Shown here in pieces: positions 1 to 12,973 of a stretch of DNA of 64,000 bases. The stretch is from Chondrosia reniformis (lineage: Eukaryota; Porifera; Demospongiae; Chondrillida; Chondrillidae). Below the pieces are notes generated by a model. It did no database searches and was not told the DNA's origin. It saw nothing but the letters and a program-made list of their open reading frames with translations. Every line of letters begins with the position of its first letter. The stretch's first letter is position 1. A program made the position numbers and the translations under genes. Location of the stretch: NCBI GenBank assembly GCA_947172415.1, contig OX359193.1, positions 6,318,501 to 6,382,500 on the forward strand. The letters are read 5' to 3'.

Positions 1-325
1 TTTTGTATCATCTCATTAGGTTATCTTTACATATCTAAATTGTACTAATTGGTTATATTCTCATTTCTCTTAAGTTTGTGTATATAGTTATTTTCTGTAC
101 AGTAATATGTAGAATTCCCAATATGGAATTATCTTGTCCATTAGTACGTATGTCATTCTGAAATAGGAGTCTATGCTATTGTTACAAAAATGGATTGCAT
201 ATTTCATCTTTCACTGTTATCTTTAGTTAGTCTCTGTAGGTACATACCTTGTGTGTAGTTATATAAAGTGAAACCTCCATTTCCTTAAAACTTTATTGAA
301 ATGTAAAGCATTTTAAAGGGTACAA

Positions 326-1075
326 TAAAGTTTGTGCTATATGTATTACATTTATACATTAGAAGGGTGTGCTATATGTATTACATTTATACATTAGAAG
401 GGTGTGCTATATTTATTACATTAATACATTAGAAGGGTGTGCTATATTTATTACATTTATACATTAGAAGGGTGTGCTATATGTATTACATTTATACATT
501 AGAAGGGTGTGCTATATGTATTACATTTATACATTAGAAGGGTGTGCTATATTATACATTAGAAGGGTGTGCTATATGTATTACATTTATACATTAGAAG
601 GGTGTGCTATATGTATTACATTTATACATAGAAGGGTGTGCTATATGTATTACATTTATACATTAGAAGGGTGTGCTATATTTATTACATTTATACATTA
701 GAAGGGTGTGCTATATGTATTACATTTATACATTAGAAGGGTGTGCTATATGTATTACATTTATACATTAGAAGGGTGTGCTATATTATACATTAGAAGG
801 GTGTGCTATATGTATTACATTTATACATTAGAAGGGTGTGCTATATGTATTACATTTATACATAGAAGGGTGTGCTATATGTATTACATTTATACATTAG
901 AAGGGTGTGCTATATTTATTACATTTATACATTAGAAGGGTGTGCTATATTCATTACATTTATACATTAGAAGGGTGTGCTATATTTATTACATTTATAC
1001 ATTAGAAGGGTGTGCTATACGTATGTATTACATTTATACATTAGAAGGGTGTGCTATATTTATTACATACGTACA
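326..1075. repeat. 35-bp minisatellite with 234-bp higher-order unit
   Basis: About 20 head-to-tail copies of a 35-base AT-rich unit containing agaagggtgtgctatat. Some copies are shortened to about 21 or 34 bases. The pattern of full and shortened copies at 474-701 recurs almost exactly at 708-935, which gives a 234-base higher-order repeat. Frames stay open across it (YTLEGCAI-type peptides), but this is a by-product of the repeat. I see no sign of a real gene. Confidence 0.95.
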
Positions 1076-1100
1076 TAATAGAATAAGGATTTCTTCTAAC

Positions 1101-1295
1101 TGTGTCGAACTTATCTTTGGAAAGGGTCATCTTTCGACTTTGGGAGTGTCTAGAGACACCTAAATGAAGACACCTTGAAGACCAACATCAGTCACTGAAG
1201 AAGACCCCCAGGGTCGAAACGTTTGGCAGAAAGAACAACCAAAAAACTGCGTCTCTAGACACTCCCAAAGTTGAAAGATGACCCTTTCCAAACAT
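1101..1295. mobile_element. Foldback/MITE-like element, copy A
   Basis: Terminal inverted arms of about 42 bases lie at 1117-1157 and 1251-1292, with about one mismatch. Both arms carry gtgtctagagac or its complement. The roughly 93-base interior contains cactgaagaagaccccc. The same arms and interior core recur at 35466-35657, so this is a dispersed family. No transposase is present, so mobility would be non-autonomous. This is inferred from structure. Confidence 0.8.
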
Positions 1296-2112
1296 ACGTA
1301 CATGTCAAATAGTCACTCTATCTCCTTACTGTGGAAACTATGTAACACGATCACACCACAAGCAAGAATTGCAGTGATGTGAGGAAAACAAAGACAATGT
1401 TGGGTGTGTTGCTGAGGATAGGATGCCTAAATATAGCCTTGCATGGCAGGGCTGCATGCAGAACTTGGGACCAGGAGTGGGCAAAATTCACAAAATTTAG
1501 GGGGCAATGGCATGAGGGTGTTGAAACAGTTTAGGAGGTTCTCAAAAGTCTGGGGGGGGGGCATCCCCCCTCTATGCAGCCCTGCTTGCATAGGTGTGTG
1601 CTGTACACAAATAATGTATTGAAAATGTATAGCATAATATTGTATATTTACAAAAGAAGAATGTATTGAGTGTAGTAGTAGTGAGTTACATTCATTCAAA
1701 CAAATACCAAACTGTGAAACAAAAAAATCACAATTATGTAGTACTGTAATTCATACAATGACTGTTAAATAGTTGAGAAATGATACGGTATATCAATTGT
1801 AGGTTTTATTCTTATAATACGTAGCTTATTCAATCATCATAGCCATTCAGAAATATAGAGGAATTAAAAGGTTTTTAATACAGTAGGATTTATTTAACTA
1901 CATATGTTTGTCTACCTTGCAATCCTAGACGTAAACCATTAAATCGCACATGCCCTGGCTCAGTGGAGAAAGGAAGAAAAGAAGCCTAATTGTATCCTCT
2001 TCTGAAGCTCTATAGGTTTGCCCTAAGTTGAAAATTCTGTTTTAATCTATTCTCTTTTTGTTTCCTTAACATCATAAGGCATGATAACCATAGTATTTTG
2101 TATGGTTTTTAA
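1296..2112. other. Non-coding stretch with dispersed-repeat fragments
   Basis: No exon I can support. The G-rich segment at about 1430-1600 (gggggggggcatccccc) resembles text near 27940-28060 and 40230-40275, suggesting a low-copy dispersed repeat. At 1955-2035 there is a diverged fragment of the cctcatccaaagctctc family seen better at 3905, 20390, 44700 and 61795. Confidence 0.5.
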
Positions 2113-2114
2113 TT

Positions 2115-2334
2115 GGAAGGGATGGGTGATATAGGTATATTGAGAGGGATAGGTGATATAGGTATATTGAGAGGGATGGGTGATATAGGTATATTGAGAG
2201 GGATAGGTGATATAGGTATATTGAGAGGGATAGGTGATATAGGTATATTGAGAGGGATGGGTGATATAGGTATATTGAGAGGGATGGGTGATATAGGTAT
2301 ATTGAGAGGGATGGGTGATATAGGTATATTGAGA
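2115..2334. repeat. 27-bp minisatellite (8 copies)
   Basis: Eight tandem copies of a 27-base unit containing gatataggtatattgagag. The unit is a multiple of three and lacks stops, so frames are open on both strands: G(M/I)GDIGILR on the plus strand and a proline-rich repeat on the minus. No codon bias or domain supports coding. Confidence 0.95.
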
Positions 2335-2739
2335 GGTAAAGAATATAATGAAATATAAGGATTAATGTAGTTCAATTATATACACACCTACTTAAATGTG
2401 TGAATAGACGTACTATACTCAGTACTTAGTTACTAGGCCAAAGGCCTCAGTTCTGTATTTTTAGTCATTAGTCTAGGAAAATTGTGCTTAGCCTATATAT
2501 TCTATTCATAATATGTTTCCTTACCTTCATACAAATGCATGTTCACTATATAGGTCCAAGAGTTTAGACTATTCATGTAGCACTTTTGGACAGTTTAATT
2601 ACTAGTCACCACTGGTGTAACACAACAAGCAGACTAATTCCTGCCAAGCATCTTTGTACTTGAGACTAAAGATTTATTATTGTTTTCAAGTAGGCTTTCT
2701 TTTAGAAAATATCACAAGGGGACAGAATACAGTATAGAA

Positions 2740-3032
2740 GGGTCAACCTACGTAGGAATATTTTGAGGGTCAACCTAGGAATATTTTGAGGGGTCAACCT
2801 AGGAATATTTTGAGGGTCAACCTAGGAATATTTTGAGGGTCAACCTAGGAATATTTTGAGGGTCAACCTAGGAATATTTTGAGGGTCAACCTAGGAATAT
2901 TTTGAGGGTCAACCTAGGAATATTTTGAGGGGTCAACCTAGGAATATTTTGAGGATCAACCTAGGAATATTTTGAGGATCAACCTAGGAATATTTTGAGG
3001 GTCAACCTAGGAATATTTTGAGGGTCAACCTA
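2740..3032. repeat. 23-bp minisatellite (about 13 copies)
   Basis: Tandem copies of a 23-24-base unit containing caacctaggaatattttgag, with single-base variants (agggtc, aggggtc, aggatc). It lies just upstream of the first recognisable exon of the TRMT44-like gene, either in its 5' flank or in an upstream intron. Confidence 0.95.
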
Positions 3033-3191
3033 GTTATATGTGTTTGTTTGCTCATTAAGATTTGGTAATTGACTTTCTTCAAGGGGGGGATATTTTTAAG
3101 AGGGGGCAAATGGTCTCTCTGCCTCACCTCTAAAGAACCCCAATGAAGGAAGGATATTAGTGTCATCTGTGTCATATTGTTTCTGCTCTAG

Positions 3192-6100
3192 CAAAGCACT
3201 CTGTCACATTCCAGACTGAATTGGACTTTAGTGTCGCTATAACAGATGGATCAACACAGAGCACATTCTCTTATCAGATATCATACTCGCCAATGGAGCA
3301 GTGGTATGCATAATCACACATTCTGTTCCGTCCTTGTTGTCTTTTCAAGTGTCTTTACTTAATATGTAGCATCAACTTGAAGGTGCCCAATTGGTTGCTA
3401 TTAGCAACCAAGGATTGGTCACCCAATAAGACCACTGTTCCATCAATTCAATGGTTATCAGACATTCTCATTCCAAAATTGGTCCAGTGGGCTAATGAAT
3501 CAAGTGAGAATGGGAATAGGGATGAGCCAAAGAGGATGACCCTGGTCTCATTGGATGGGTATACCTCTAATTACTTGAGAATGAAGCAGAAGTATGGAAC
3601 ACATTTAGTGAAGGTACAATTGGGTAAAACACAGTTTGAATACCTTTGATATGCTCATATTTAATTATTGTGTACTTAAGTATATTCTTTTCGTTGTATG
3701 CCTAATACGTATCTAATTTAGCATGTACAGGCAAACCTATTCAGTACTATAATACTTTAAAGAACACTACTAATTAGGGGCAATTTTCAGCCTCATTGGT
3801 AGGTAGACATTGGGTTATGAGCTGTAGAAATTACAAAATTGATCATTTTATGATGTACGGAATGAGATGTGTACGTATATATGGTATCGGATGTATCATA
3901 TGTATGCACAGTGTAGAAGAAGAGAAGTAGAAGGAGAAACTCTTGTATCCTCATCCAAAGCTCTCACTAGGTTTAGTTCCCTATAGGCCTTTTACTCTAA
4001 TGTATAGCATGTTGAGAAATGGTGTGTTGATTATTCATGTAACAAGGGTCACCATGGGGCAATGCCATCCTTTAATCCTTCAGAACTGGACTGAAGCGAC
4101 AGACCCTTATAAGCACGTCTACGAGGACATATCCATAGCAGCTTACCTCTTGGTTAGTCATCAGTTGTATGGAGGATGTTGGCATATACGTAGTGTAGGA
4201 ATTTTAAACTTCCTGTAGTCACTTTGGGCAGATGAGAGAGAAAGATTAGGAATTGAATCTCATCAGTCATTTGTGGATCTAGGATGTGGAAATGGATTGT
4301 TGACACATCTCCTGACAATGGAAGGAGTAAGGACACGATATGAGCACCTCTCTAGTACAGTGACCACCTCTCTAGTACAGTGACCACCTCTCTAGTACAG
4401 TGACCACCTCTCTAGTACAGTGACCATATTTCTCACTGCTGCTGTAACACCATTGGTTCCTCTATATGGGTCAGTCCATCCATCTCATGCATTATATATA
4501 GTATCCTGGTAAAGGTATCGATTTACGAAAGCGAAAAATTTGGAAGTTATTTCAACCAGAAACTAAACTTGAAGAAACAAGTGTTACTCCTTCTGATGCT
4601 CACCTCTTTCCTGACTATGACTGGCTGCTAGGCAACCACTCTGATGAACTGACTCCATGGATACCACTAATGGCTGCTAGGTACAATTGCACATAACAAG
4701 CTTTAGATGGCATGTAATCATTTGTTACTTCTTCCACCTCATGTTAGGTCATCTTACACCACCAAGTACTTTGTTATACCTTGTTGTCCCCACGACTTTG
4801 TTGGCAAGGTAACCATAGTAATGTGATATGTCATAGACACATTTCAGTTCTCCTCTCTCATTCTCTTGTGAATATACTCTTTAGTTTGCTCGCAACAAAC
4901 ATGGAATGAGTCAGTATAGAAGTTATTTGGAATACATTTCTGAAATTGGGAAGGCAGTTGGTTTTAAAGTGCAGCGGGATGTCCTGAGGATCCCATCCAG
5001 CAAGAGGGTACACTTTAGTGAAGGTTGTAGGAAATTTAGTATTTTAATTTTAGTCACTTAATCCTTATAGGTGTGTTTCATTGGCAGTGAGCGCTATTAT
5101 GCCATTGATGAAGAAGATCGTATTGAAGATTTGAGAAAGAAATTTCTATCAGAACGTTGTCAGCTTAAAGTAGCATCAAAGATAGAAAATGAGGAAAACC
5201 CTGAAATTAAAACCCAAGGATTAGCTTCTTCAGAGGTGTGGTGTGAGGAGTTTAAACCTCGTCCAGTCAGTTCACAGAGGAGACCAGCACAGAATAATCA
5301 GGAGCTGGTGACTCACATTGTCTCCACAGTAGCAGAGAAGCTTCTTGGGCAACCACTGGGCAATAAAAGTAAACCTCAAGCATGCACCAGTGACCACTGG
5401 ACAACAGGAGGTGAGTTCATTTATCTCAAATAGGCATACACTAGGAACCACAGTTGAAGGGTTAAATGGCCGTATTTCAGTGGAAAATAGTGGTCTCTCA
5501 CTGTTAATCAAGTTAAATCTGCCTCCTTCACTGTGTATTGTCTGTTTCTTCATTTATTGATTCAATCAACCCCTTTTAGTTAACTTTTAATTGGAATACA
5601 CTGTTAAACCTTCATTATATACTTGTAATTGGTCCAATTATGTGGGATGATAAAAATATTTAACTTTTATGATTGTTTTTGAGATGCTTTCTGTTTTCTG
5701 GTCAGAAGGAAGATTAATATCATGCATGGTGTCTCTGTGTGTGTTTAGGCAATACTATGACCCTTGAAGAAGCAGCCAGTTTATTTGACAATGTTACTTT
5801 GCAAAGGTTGAAACAACAGTATGGAGGAATGCAAACACTACTGCGTAATCAGCATCAAGTGTTCAGAGGTGAGTAAATCCCCTCAATTACCTAATGGTTT
5901 CCATATATGGTTAGGTCACTGTAGGAATGCCAAAGTTGTCATAAGTTTATGTAGTGAATAGCTACATACATTCATAACAGGATGTAACTGTATAATTATC
6001 ACTCATTATATGTTTGCCCTTTGTAGTACCTACCAGTATATCCCAATTTTTGAATCTGTGGTCCATCTAACATGGGTTGTCATAGTAACAGAACCTTAGT

Positions 6101-7795
6101 CCATGATCTAATGTGTAGGTCTACCACATGGTTTGTAATGCTACAATACAGGAGAATTCCTTTACTGCTGGGACAGAGGATATCACATGTGTATCACATG
6201 TGTATCACATGTTAGGGATTCCTCTAGGTCTTGTTAAGGATAGAATTATTAACATATTTACTGAGTATGAATAAGGTTTCTAATCCTTATCATATATCAA
6301 AAGCCTTCCTATGCATGCTCCCGACTCCACCCACAAGTTCCTAATGTACAGTCAGGATCATATGAGAGGCTATCTATTACAATCCACTGAGAGTGACTCA
6401 GTCTCATCTCTGTCATTCCTAAGAATATGTGTCCATTCTCAGCCATGTGTGGTGAATGCTGGTTGCTACGGTACCCTGTGCAAGTGGCACAGTGATGATG
6501 TGGTTTCTCAGGAATGTGTTACTATTTTTAGTAGGCCTGAGATCATTCTAGTATCACTATGTTCTGTAGCTGCCCCAACAATTTGAATGTCTCTGTCACT
6601 ATACTTACATTTGTGTGTAATAGTGCATATTTATATGTTCACAACATCATCAGGTAGTGGAACAGGTGTATTCTATTGGCTGTGACCAGTTTACATGGCA
6701 ACCAGTATTGGGAGGACATGTGTCCTTTAAAACATTCAATGGTCTAGTTGTTATGAATACATCTTCACTCCTCAAATATTCATTTTACACTCTTGTTTTG
6801 ATCCTCATGGGATTCAGCAACATTCAGTTTACATCAGTACATCTCTCACTCATCTATTGGGACATAAGGCATATTCTGAAAGAGATGCCATAACACAGCA
6901 CTGCTACCTTCCTGGCCACCCTGGTAGTTGTGACACTAGTTGCACACCCAAACTAGACTATGGTCATAACTAGTTTACTTGATAGCTTGAGATAAATGTG
7001 CTATAATACAGACAGCAATCATAGCCTTGTGTCCTTAGGTGGACAAGTTGTTATACCTCCTGGACCTCCCCCTCTAATTCCTCATGCTATAGGCATTAGA
7101 GTAATGATAGATTTATAGTTTAGTTTCGGGTCTTCAATGACATAACTGAAGACATCTAACAATTCAAAGCATTTTCTCCATTCAATCATTAGTATCATAG
7201 TTGAACTAACTCTGATTGTTTAATGCTCTCACTGACTTCAATTCTCACTGGATAGTAATTCTCAGACTGTGCCAGGAGTATCTTCATTTAATGTATTCAT
7301 TAATGGTGAAGATTGTGTGAGGGAGTTTGAAATGAAACTAACCTACAGAGATTGTAATATTGTTCATTTTCACCAAGTGAATAGATGGTGTAGGTGTTGC
7401 AACTCGTGGTGAAATATTCACTATATAATAGGAATCATTGTTCTGTTCTAACCAGATCACCTTCAAGTGACCATAGACATGTAATATCTGATTAACTATT
7501 CTGCAATATTTAATTAATTAATCAATCTAATTCTTTAGTGCAGTATGGTAGGGTTTCAATTAGAGATTGGTCAAGCAGGCTAGAATCAGAGGTTTCTCGC
7601 AAACCAGCGAAAAAGAGACCAAAGAAACCAGCAAGAATGTTTCACAAAAGCAAATTGTGTTGGTTTGAGTTGCACCATCCTCAAGGCTGTCCGCTATCAA
7701 CTAGAGACTGTACCTACGCTCATAGCAAGGAAGAGCTAAAGGAGAGACCACAATTTGATATTGAACCACACAAACAAATGGATACTTACAGTTAA
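3192..7795 (+). CDS. TRMT44: tRNA (uracil-O2-)-methyltransferase, Trm44/METTL19 family (5' end not located)
   Basis: Predicted S-adenosylmethionine enzyme that 2'-O-methylates U44 in tRNA-Ser; acts in the cytoplasm. Exons read as 3192-3303, 3370-3613, 4084-4152, 4219-4326, 4502-4680, 4748-4808, 4885-5007, 5071-5410, 5749-5868 and 7539-7795, with frame kept across GT-AG junctions. The SAM-binding loop is VDLGCGNGLLTHLL (exon 4219). It is followed by GKGIDLRKRKIW, the DWLLGNHSDELTPWIP stretch and IPCCPHDFVGK, all characteristic of Trm44. The last exon encodes a CCCH-type zinc finger (C-x8-C-x5-C-x3-H, ending CTYAH) near the C-terminus, as in animal TRMT44. The first exon seen starts in phase, so the N-terminus lies upstream. 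I could not find it among the repeats, and it may lie outside the window. The final intron (5869-7538) is unusually long for this locus. Confidence 0.9.
3905..4045 (+). mobile_element. Dispersed repeat family 2, copy in TRMT44 intron
   Basis: Contains gtagaaggagaaactcttgt, then tcctcatccaaagctctcac, tttagttccctatagg and a tail ending attattcatg. Matching segments occur at 20390-20585, 44700-44875 and, inverted, 61795-61925. No coding capacity; it could be a SINE or a MITE remnant. Confidence 0.7.
4341..4428. repeat. 20-bp intronic tandem repeat
   Basis: About four and a half copies of ctctctagtacagtgaccac, within the TRMT44 intron after exon 4219-4326. Confidence 0.95.
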
Positions 7796-8440
7796 TGTAT
7801 CTAATGCATACCATAAAACTAACTTGTTGTCTGATTGATATTTCTGAGCGCTTGATATTTATTCATATTGTTAACATTTAGTAAGGTATACGGAGAATAA
7901 TAATTACCTATATATGAAGGCTAGCCAAGTCCTCCAATATAAAAAATCAAAATTAATGATGTAAGGTTGTTAATCAGTTGAATTAAGCTTATGGAAATTT
8001 TTATAAACGTTAATTCCATGTTTGGATGTAAGAAACAAGATCTCCGGTGAACCCTCTGTAGTATTTCACAACAATATCGTTATCATCCTTGGATCGAGGC
8101 GTTAGCTTCCACAAGTAGAGCTAGTAAATGTTCTTTTTGCAATGGAGGCTGTGTTACTATATTTGGCAATTTTATCCGATTACTTGACCTCAGTTCGCTT
8201 AGCGACCGCAGCTATGTGTTAAATGAATGCATTTCACTATAAAAAGGAACTAGATTCTGTAAATTTGTGGAAGTTCACAATTACAATCTAGATTTGTAGT
8301 ACCTTGTAGTGTTAACGATTCGTGTGTAGTAACACTAGAAAGTGTTCTTGATCTTAGAATCCGACCGTAAAACAGTAGCGAAAGAAATTCCGACTATATC
8401 TTTGATATTAAAACTTGTAGCAAATACGTAGATAGTAGAT
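7796..8440 (+). promoter_or_regulatory. TRMT44 3' flank and promoter/5'UTR of the RRM gene
   Basis: No coding exon seen. The first part is AT-rich 3' flank. From about 8040 the sequence becomes richer in CpG and runs into the ATG at 8441, so promoter and 5'UTR probably lie here. No TATA box or other core element is clear. Confidence 0.4.
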
Positions 8441-11400
8441 ATGCCTGTTGCAGTGAAAACCGTTCACGATCAAGTGAATAATGAAGAAGATACGAAAACT
8501 GTAGTTTTATCACCCGAAAAGGTCGACTCGGAAGAGTCTGTTTGCGTCTTGGAAGGAGAAGAAGCTTGCGAAGAGACACGCCTCTCGACTGATGAAGAAC
8601 AAACGCAACAATGGTTAGCTAATAATTGCAGGGGTCCTCTTACTAAAATAGCTTAGACTCTCTAAAGGTACTTTCCCGCACTTTATCCTCATCTACAGCA
8701 AGCTGTTTGTCGGAGGTCTTCATCAAGACGTTACTGAAGGTAGGTTGCAGGGGAACGTACGTATAGCAGACCTCTACCCGCTGCCGTATTCCACTGTAGA
8801 TAAGTTGCGCGAGATACTAAAACCGTATGGGGAAATATTGGAATGCTTAGTGAAATGCAGTGGTGACAACGGATCTAAAAGGTATGGGCCAATGGTAACC
8901 GCCTTACCTTATAATAATGTGTTCGTAATTCCACACATAGCAACGACTCTTTGCTACATTAGAAGCATTCCCTTTGGTATTCAATTTGTGTCATTACAGG
9001 GGTTTTGCATTCGTAACGTTTTCCAGCCCAGACAGTGCAAAAAAGGCACTCCAAGATCATAGCGAGCAATCACTGGAAGTAGACAATAAACCAGTATGTA
9101 TCACATACATTGAAGCCTAGCTACACTAATGTTCACAACAAATGATGCATGGTAATTAAATGTATCATAATGTAATAGTTAATATCTTTTATCACATAAG
9201 CTATAAGTGAATTATAAAATTATGTATATTTGTGAATCTGAATGATTTTATTATGTATTGCATCCATTGTAGGTTGACCTGAAGTTGGCACAACCCAAAG
9301 GAAGCAATAGGGTACATGTTAATAGCATTCATTAGGTCACCTGTAATTGAATTCAAAGCCTTGTTGAATTAAATTCATAGCTTTATTTAGACCCATGGTT
9401 ACTGATATCTATACCCAACTGTCTGTCTCTGCAGCAAGGTAGACACATTGTAAGACAGAGAAACAAAGTTTTTATCGGTGGACTTTCATCAGATACTACT
9501 GAGGATGACTTAAGGAATCATTTTTATCATTTTGGACAGGTATATTTTTGCCTTTAAAATAAATGACAAAATTTTGATTTTTTTGCCCTCTCCTCTCTCC
9601 TCCAGGTTATGGAAGCGGAACTTAAATATGACAAACATACTAGTAGACACAGAGGTGTGTAGATATTAGCTGTTAGGTTTCCAATGTAAATCTAAATGGG
9701 TTTGGACATAGAAAATGATGTTTTGATTAAGATAATGGATAGTGGTCTATGCATAATTAGCTTGATGGACTTGAATCCCCTCTATCTAAGACAGTGAAAG
9801 GTTCTTGAATGATAACCAGATTTCATTTTCTTGTATACCCACTGCACATTTTCTTAGAGAGAGCTCCTCTTTACTCACTCTATGTATATAATCCTTTGGG
9901 TCCTAAGGTGTGTCCACCAACCAGCATGTGATTTGTGACTGATTTGTATTTGGTGTATGTATGTATAGGGTTTGGTTTTGTGACCTTTCAGTCTGCTGAA
10001 TCAGCTCAAGATGCCTGCAAAAATCATTTCCAGAAAATTAAAGGGAAAAAGGTGAGGTTGGGGAAAGAATTGGGTTGTGCAAGGGCTTACCCTTGAAATA
10101 CTCAGAAAAATCTACAGCTACCTCATATGTGTGGATTCTTAATTAATTGACTAAGATGGGGGAAGCTGTTGTACTGTATGTACCAACACAGAGAACTTTG
10201 TGAGAATGTCTGGAGGATCTCAAACAGGTGCTATAGATGATTGAGCTTTCAACAATATAACTAACATTTAAAAAAAGTGTGGTTCTTAAAGTGAAGGAAT
10301 GTTTTAGAAAATGGTTAAATCATTCCCTTTGTATGCATGGTGTAAAAGGTTATCCTACTGACCTATTGGTTGCGGCATGTGTTGAATTACCTTGTGAGAA
10401 GACATAAATGAAGTGTTTATTAGGACAATTGTAACTCTAGGTAGCATTTCAAGTCCAACTTACCAGTGAATAGGCTTCTATATAAAGATACAAAACATAT
10501 GTTATACAGTCTATTATCATGAATAGGATGCCATCTAGGGGGTGCTATTTATATTGGGAATGGAAGTCCAGGTATGTATATATTCAGGATATGGTTCATG
10601 TGACAACATGATGAACCCTTTCCACAAATGTCTAAATGGGAATCTACTTTGTACGTAGATCTTGTCTTCATTTTTGTTCATCAGTGACATTGTGTACGAT
10701 TCTCTCCAGTGACATTGTGTACGATTCTCTCCAGTGACATTGTGTGTGATTCTCTCCTGTGCTTGCGACACAGTTGGTTTATGACCACATTATCTCTTCT
10801 CTTAGGTTGAAATCAAGGAAGCCCTTCCTCCTGAGCTCCTTGGAATGACAAGACCAAAAAAGCCACATACCAATCAAAGTATGCAAATTATCAATTTGTG
10901 TAGTTCCCTCACTGCTGTATGTACACTTGAACAAGAAGCCAAGTGACTGCATGTGTACATTCTGATGGTGATTTGCCATGCCTCTTAGCCACATCAGTTG
11001 TGTGATTTAGAGCCACTATCTAACACCAGACTAATCTAACACTACTCTTCTTGAGTAGCCACATGGGATGATCTTGTATAAATAGTGACCACAATCTTTA
11101 AGTTCACCTTGTAACAGAATGTATTATACACTCTGTCCCTAGGCTTTTCGGTGTTTACTGAGTTATTGGCGGGATATCACAATGTGTAACTATAATAAGA
11201 GGCCAAAGTGCCTCTTATTATAGTTATATAATGGTTGAATATAATTTACATTGGTTGCCCCAGCAATGGAGTATATATATACATATGGAGCAAAATAAGT
11301 CTTAAATGTTTAAGTTGTATTTACCAAGCATTAACCGGAAATCTTTTTTTCTTTTTAGATTACCATGGATACCCTTCTCCAATGGTAGCCCCATATGCCA

Positions 11401-12973
11401 TGTACCCCTGGGGTAAGCGAATTGCCTGGTATTGTTCTCTGTGTATGTGTGTACCTAGCATAAGAGAATAGAATTTGAAGGCTAACTTTTCATATTTAAT
11501 ACGGTGTTTCCTTTATAATTTACAGTGAAAGTAATGTACTATTACAATGCAATGAAATGTGAAATTGAAGTACTCCTTTGTTTAATTCACCTTCCCATCT
11601 CTGCCAGTCTTTCCTCACACTCTCACCTTCCCATCTCTGCCAGTCTTTCCTCACACTCTCACTTTCCCATCTCTGCTGCCAGTCTCTCCTCACACTCTCA
11701 CCTTCCCATCTCTGCCAGTCTTTCCTCACACTCTCACCTTCCCATCTCTGCTGCCAGTCTCTCCTCACACTCTCACCTTCCCATCTCTGCTGCCAGTCTC
11801 TCCTCACACTCTCACCTTCCCATCTCTGCTGCCAGTCTCTCCTCACACTCTCACCTTCCCATCTCTGCTGCCAGTCTCTCCTCACACTCTCACCTTCCCA
11901 TCTCTGCTGCCAGTCTCTCCTCACACTCTCACCTTCCCATCTCTGCTGCCAGTCTCTCCTCACACTCTCACCTTCCCATCTCTGCTTGCTTTCTCTCCTA
12001 ATGTTTAACCTCCTCACTATTCCCCATTTCTTTCACTCCTTTCTCCTCTCTATTACAGCCCCAGGCTATATGGGTGTGTACTATGGACCTCCTATGATGG
12101 ATGGGAACAACCAAGGGGGTAATGTACCCATGCCAGGTCAGCTCATAACGTTATTCATAGTTATATTAACAAATAGTCTTGGTCTATGGCCACACCCTTT
12201 AAGCCAGGCCTGTATTATATATACTAGTCTTATTTCTTCCTTATTAGGTTATGCATATATAGGTTATGGTGGTCCCAACAGTCATATGTCAAGAGGTAGC
12301 GATTTCAATGGATCTCAAGATTACCTGGCAGAACAATTTCAAAACATGTCTGTTGGACCTAGACATATGTACCCAATGGTTCCCATGGCAATGGACCACC
12401 CAATGTCTTACTCAGGGCCAAATCAATATGGAATGCCAATGCAATATCCAAGTAGCCATCCTCCTTCACCACCATCTAATGTAACAGTAAGTCATAACTG
12501 GCCCATTTAATGTTCAGATGAGCACATAACACATGCAGTATTTATAGTAGGGCATCACAATTGAGACCACCTCTTACTCGACTGAGACTGGTCAAGTAGT
12601 CTCACCTCTGAGTTGGGACCTGGTTTTGAATAGAATCATGTGTAATACAGTTGTGAAGGAAACATTTTGGGGCTGGAGAGAGTAAATTTAGAGTGTCTTT
12701 CTTCTAAAGTGGTCCCTTGGTGTATGGGTCAACTATAATTAGGTTGTACATGTCTACGTATGACTATAGATAACAGGTGATAGAAATAGTAATCACTGGG
12801 AGACAAAATTTATGGCATTTGCACTGGCTTTGTGCATTTAACTCCCCTCTTCACTACAGAAGACACTATATTGTACATGTACTTATAATACGTATATATG
12901 CTTCTCATTTCTGCAGAGTTATCGCTCTAGCCCAGCTACCCAATCCTCTCAGGCCGCTGTCATGGTTAACTAG
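8441..12973 (+). CDS. Two-RRM RNA-binding protein, Musashi/DAZAP1/hnRNP A-like
   Basis: Predicted single-stranded-RNA-binding regulator of mRNA. Exons: 8441-8613, 8699-8739, 8800-8881, 9000-9093, 9273-9311, 9435-9539, 9606-9654, 9969-10051, 10806-10878, 11359-11412, 12059-12136, 12248-12486 and 12917-12973. An acidic N-terminus precedes RRM1 (RNP2 KLFVGGL, RNP1 RGFAFVTF). RRM2 follows with RNP2 KVFIGGL and RNP1 RGFGFVTF. The tail is rich in Gly, Tyr, Pro and Met (GYMGVYYGPPMM, GPNQYGMPMQYP), a low-complexity region typical of hnRNP-like proteins, and ends VMVN. RRM2 is closest to the Musashi/DAZAP1 type, but the sequence alone does not settle orthology. The first donor (8613, phase 2) was chosen because it restores frame into RNP2. 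Its introns carry a perfect hairpin and two minisatellites. Confidence 0.88.
10680..10760. repeat. 28-bp tandem repeat, three copies
   Basis: Three copies of a unit containing cagtgacattgtgtacgatt, in the intron before exon 10806-10878. Confidence 0.85.
11187..11226. repeat. Perfect 17-bp inverted repeat (hairpin, 6-nt loop)
   Basis: The arm taactataataagaggc at 11187-11203 is exactly complementary to 11210-11226, with a caaagt loop. It lies in an intron of the RRM gene. It could be a small foldback element or a structured RNA; nothing else in the window matches it by eye. Confidence 0.9.
11589..11992. repeat. 36/39-bp intronic minisatellite (about 10-11 copies)
   Basis: Pyrimidine-rich units containing ccttcccatctctgctgcca and tctcctcacactctcacc. 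The variants are 36 or 39 bases, differing by one ctg triplet. Frames are open on both strands, but splicing 11412 to 12059 skips the array cleanly. It is therefore intronic and forms a long polypyrimidine region upstream of the acceptor at 12058. Confidence 0.93.

Noticed and set aside
474..1163. Open frames of 73-75 codons in the first repeat array
   Set aside because: They repeat with the 35-base unit, have no Kozak or splice support and no similarity; they are by-products of repeats lacking stops.
2109..2375. Proline-rich and GDIGILR open frames on both strands
   Set aside because: The 27-base period keeps frames open on both strands at once, typical of minisatellites, not of genes.
11520..12017. 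Minus-strand 165-codon frame with WEGESVRRDWQQR repeats and plus-strand 310-codon frame
   Set aside because: Both come from the 36/39-base intronic array. The plus frame joins the true exons only by running through the intron, while clean splice sites at 11413 and 12058 exclude it.
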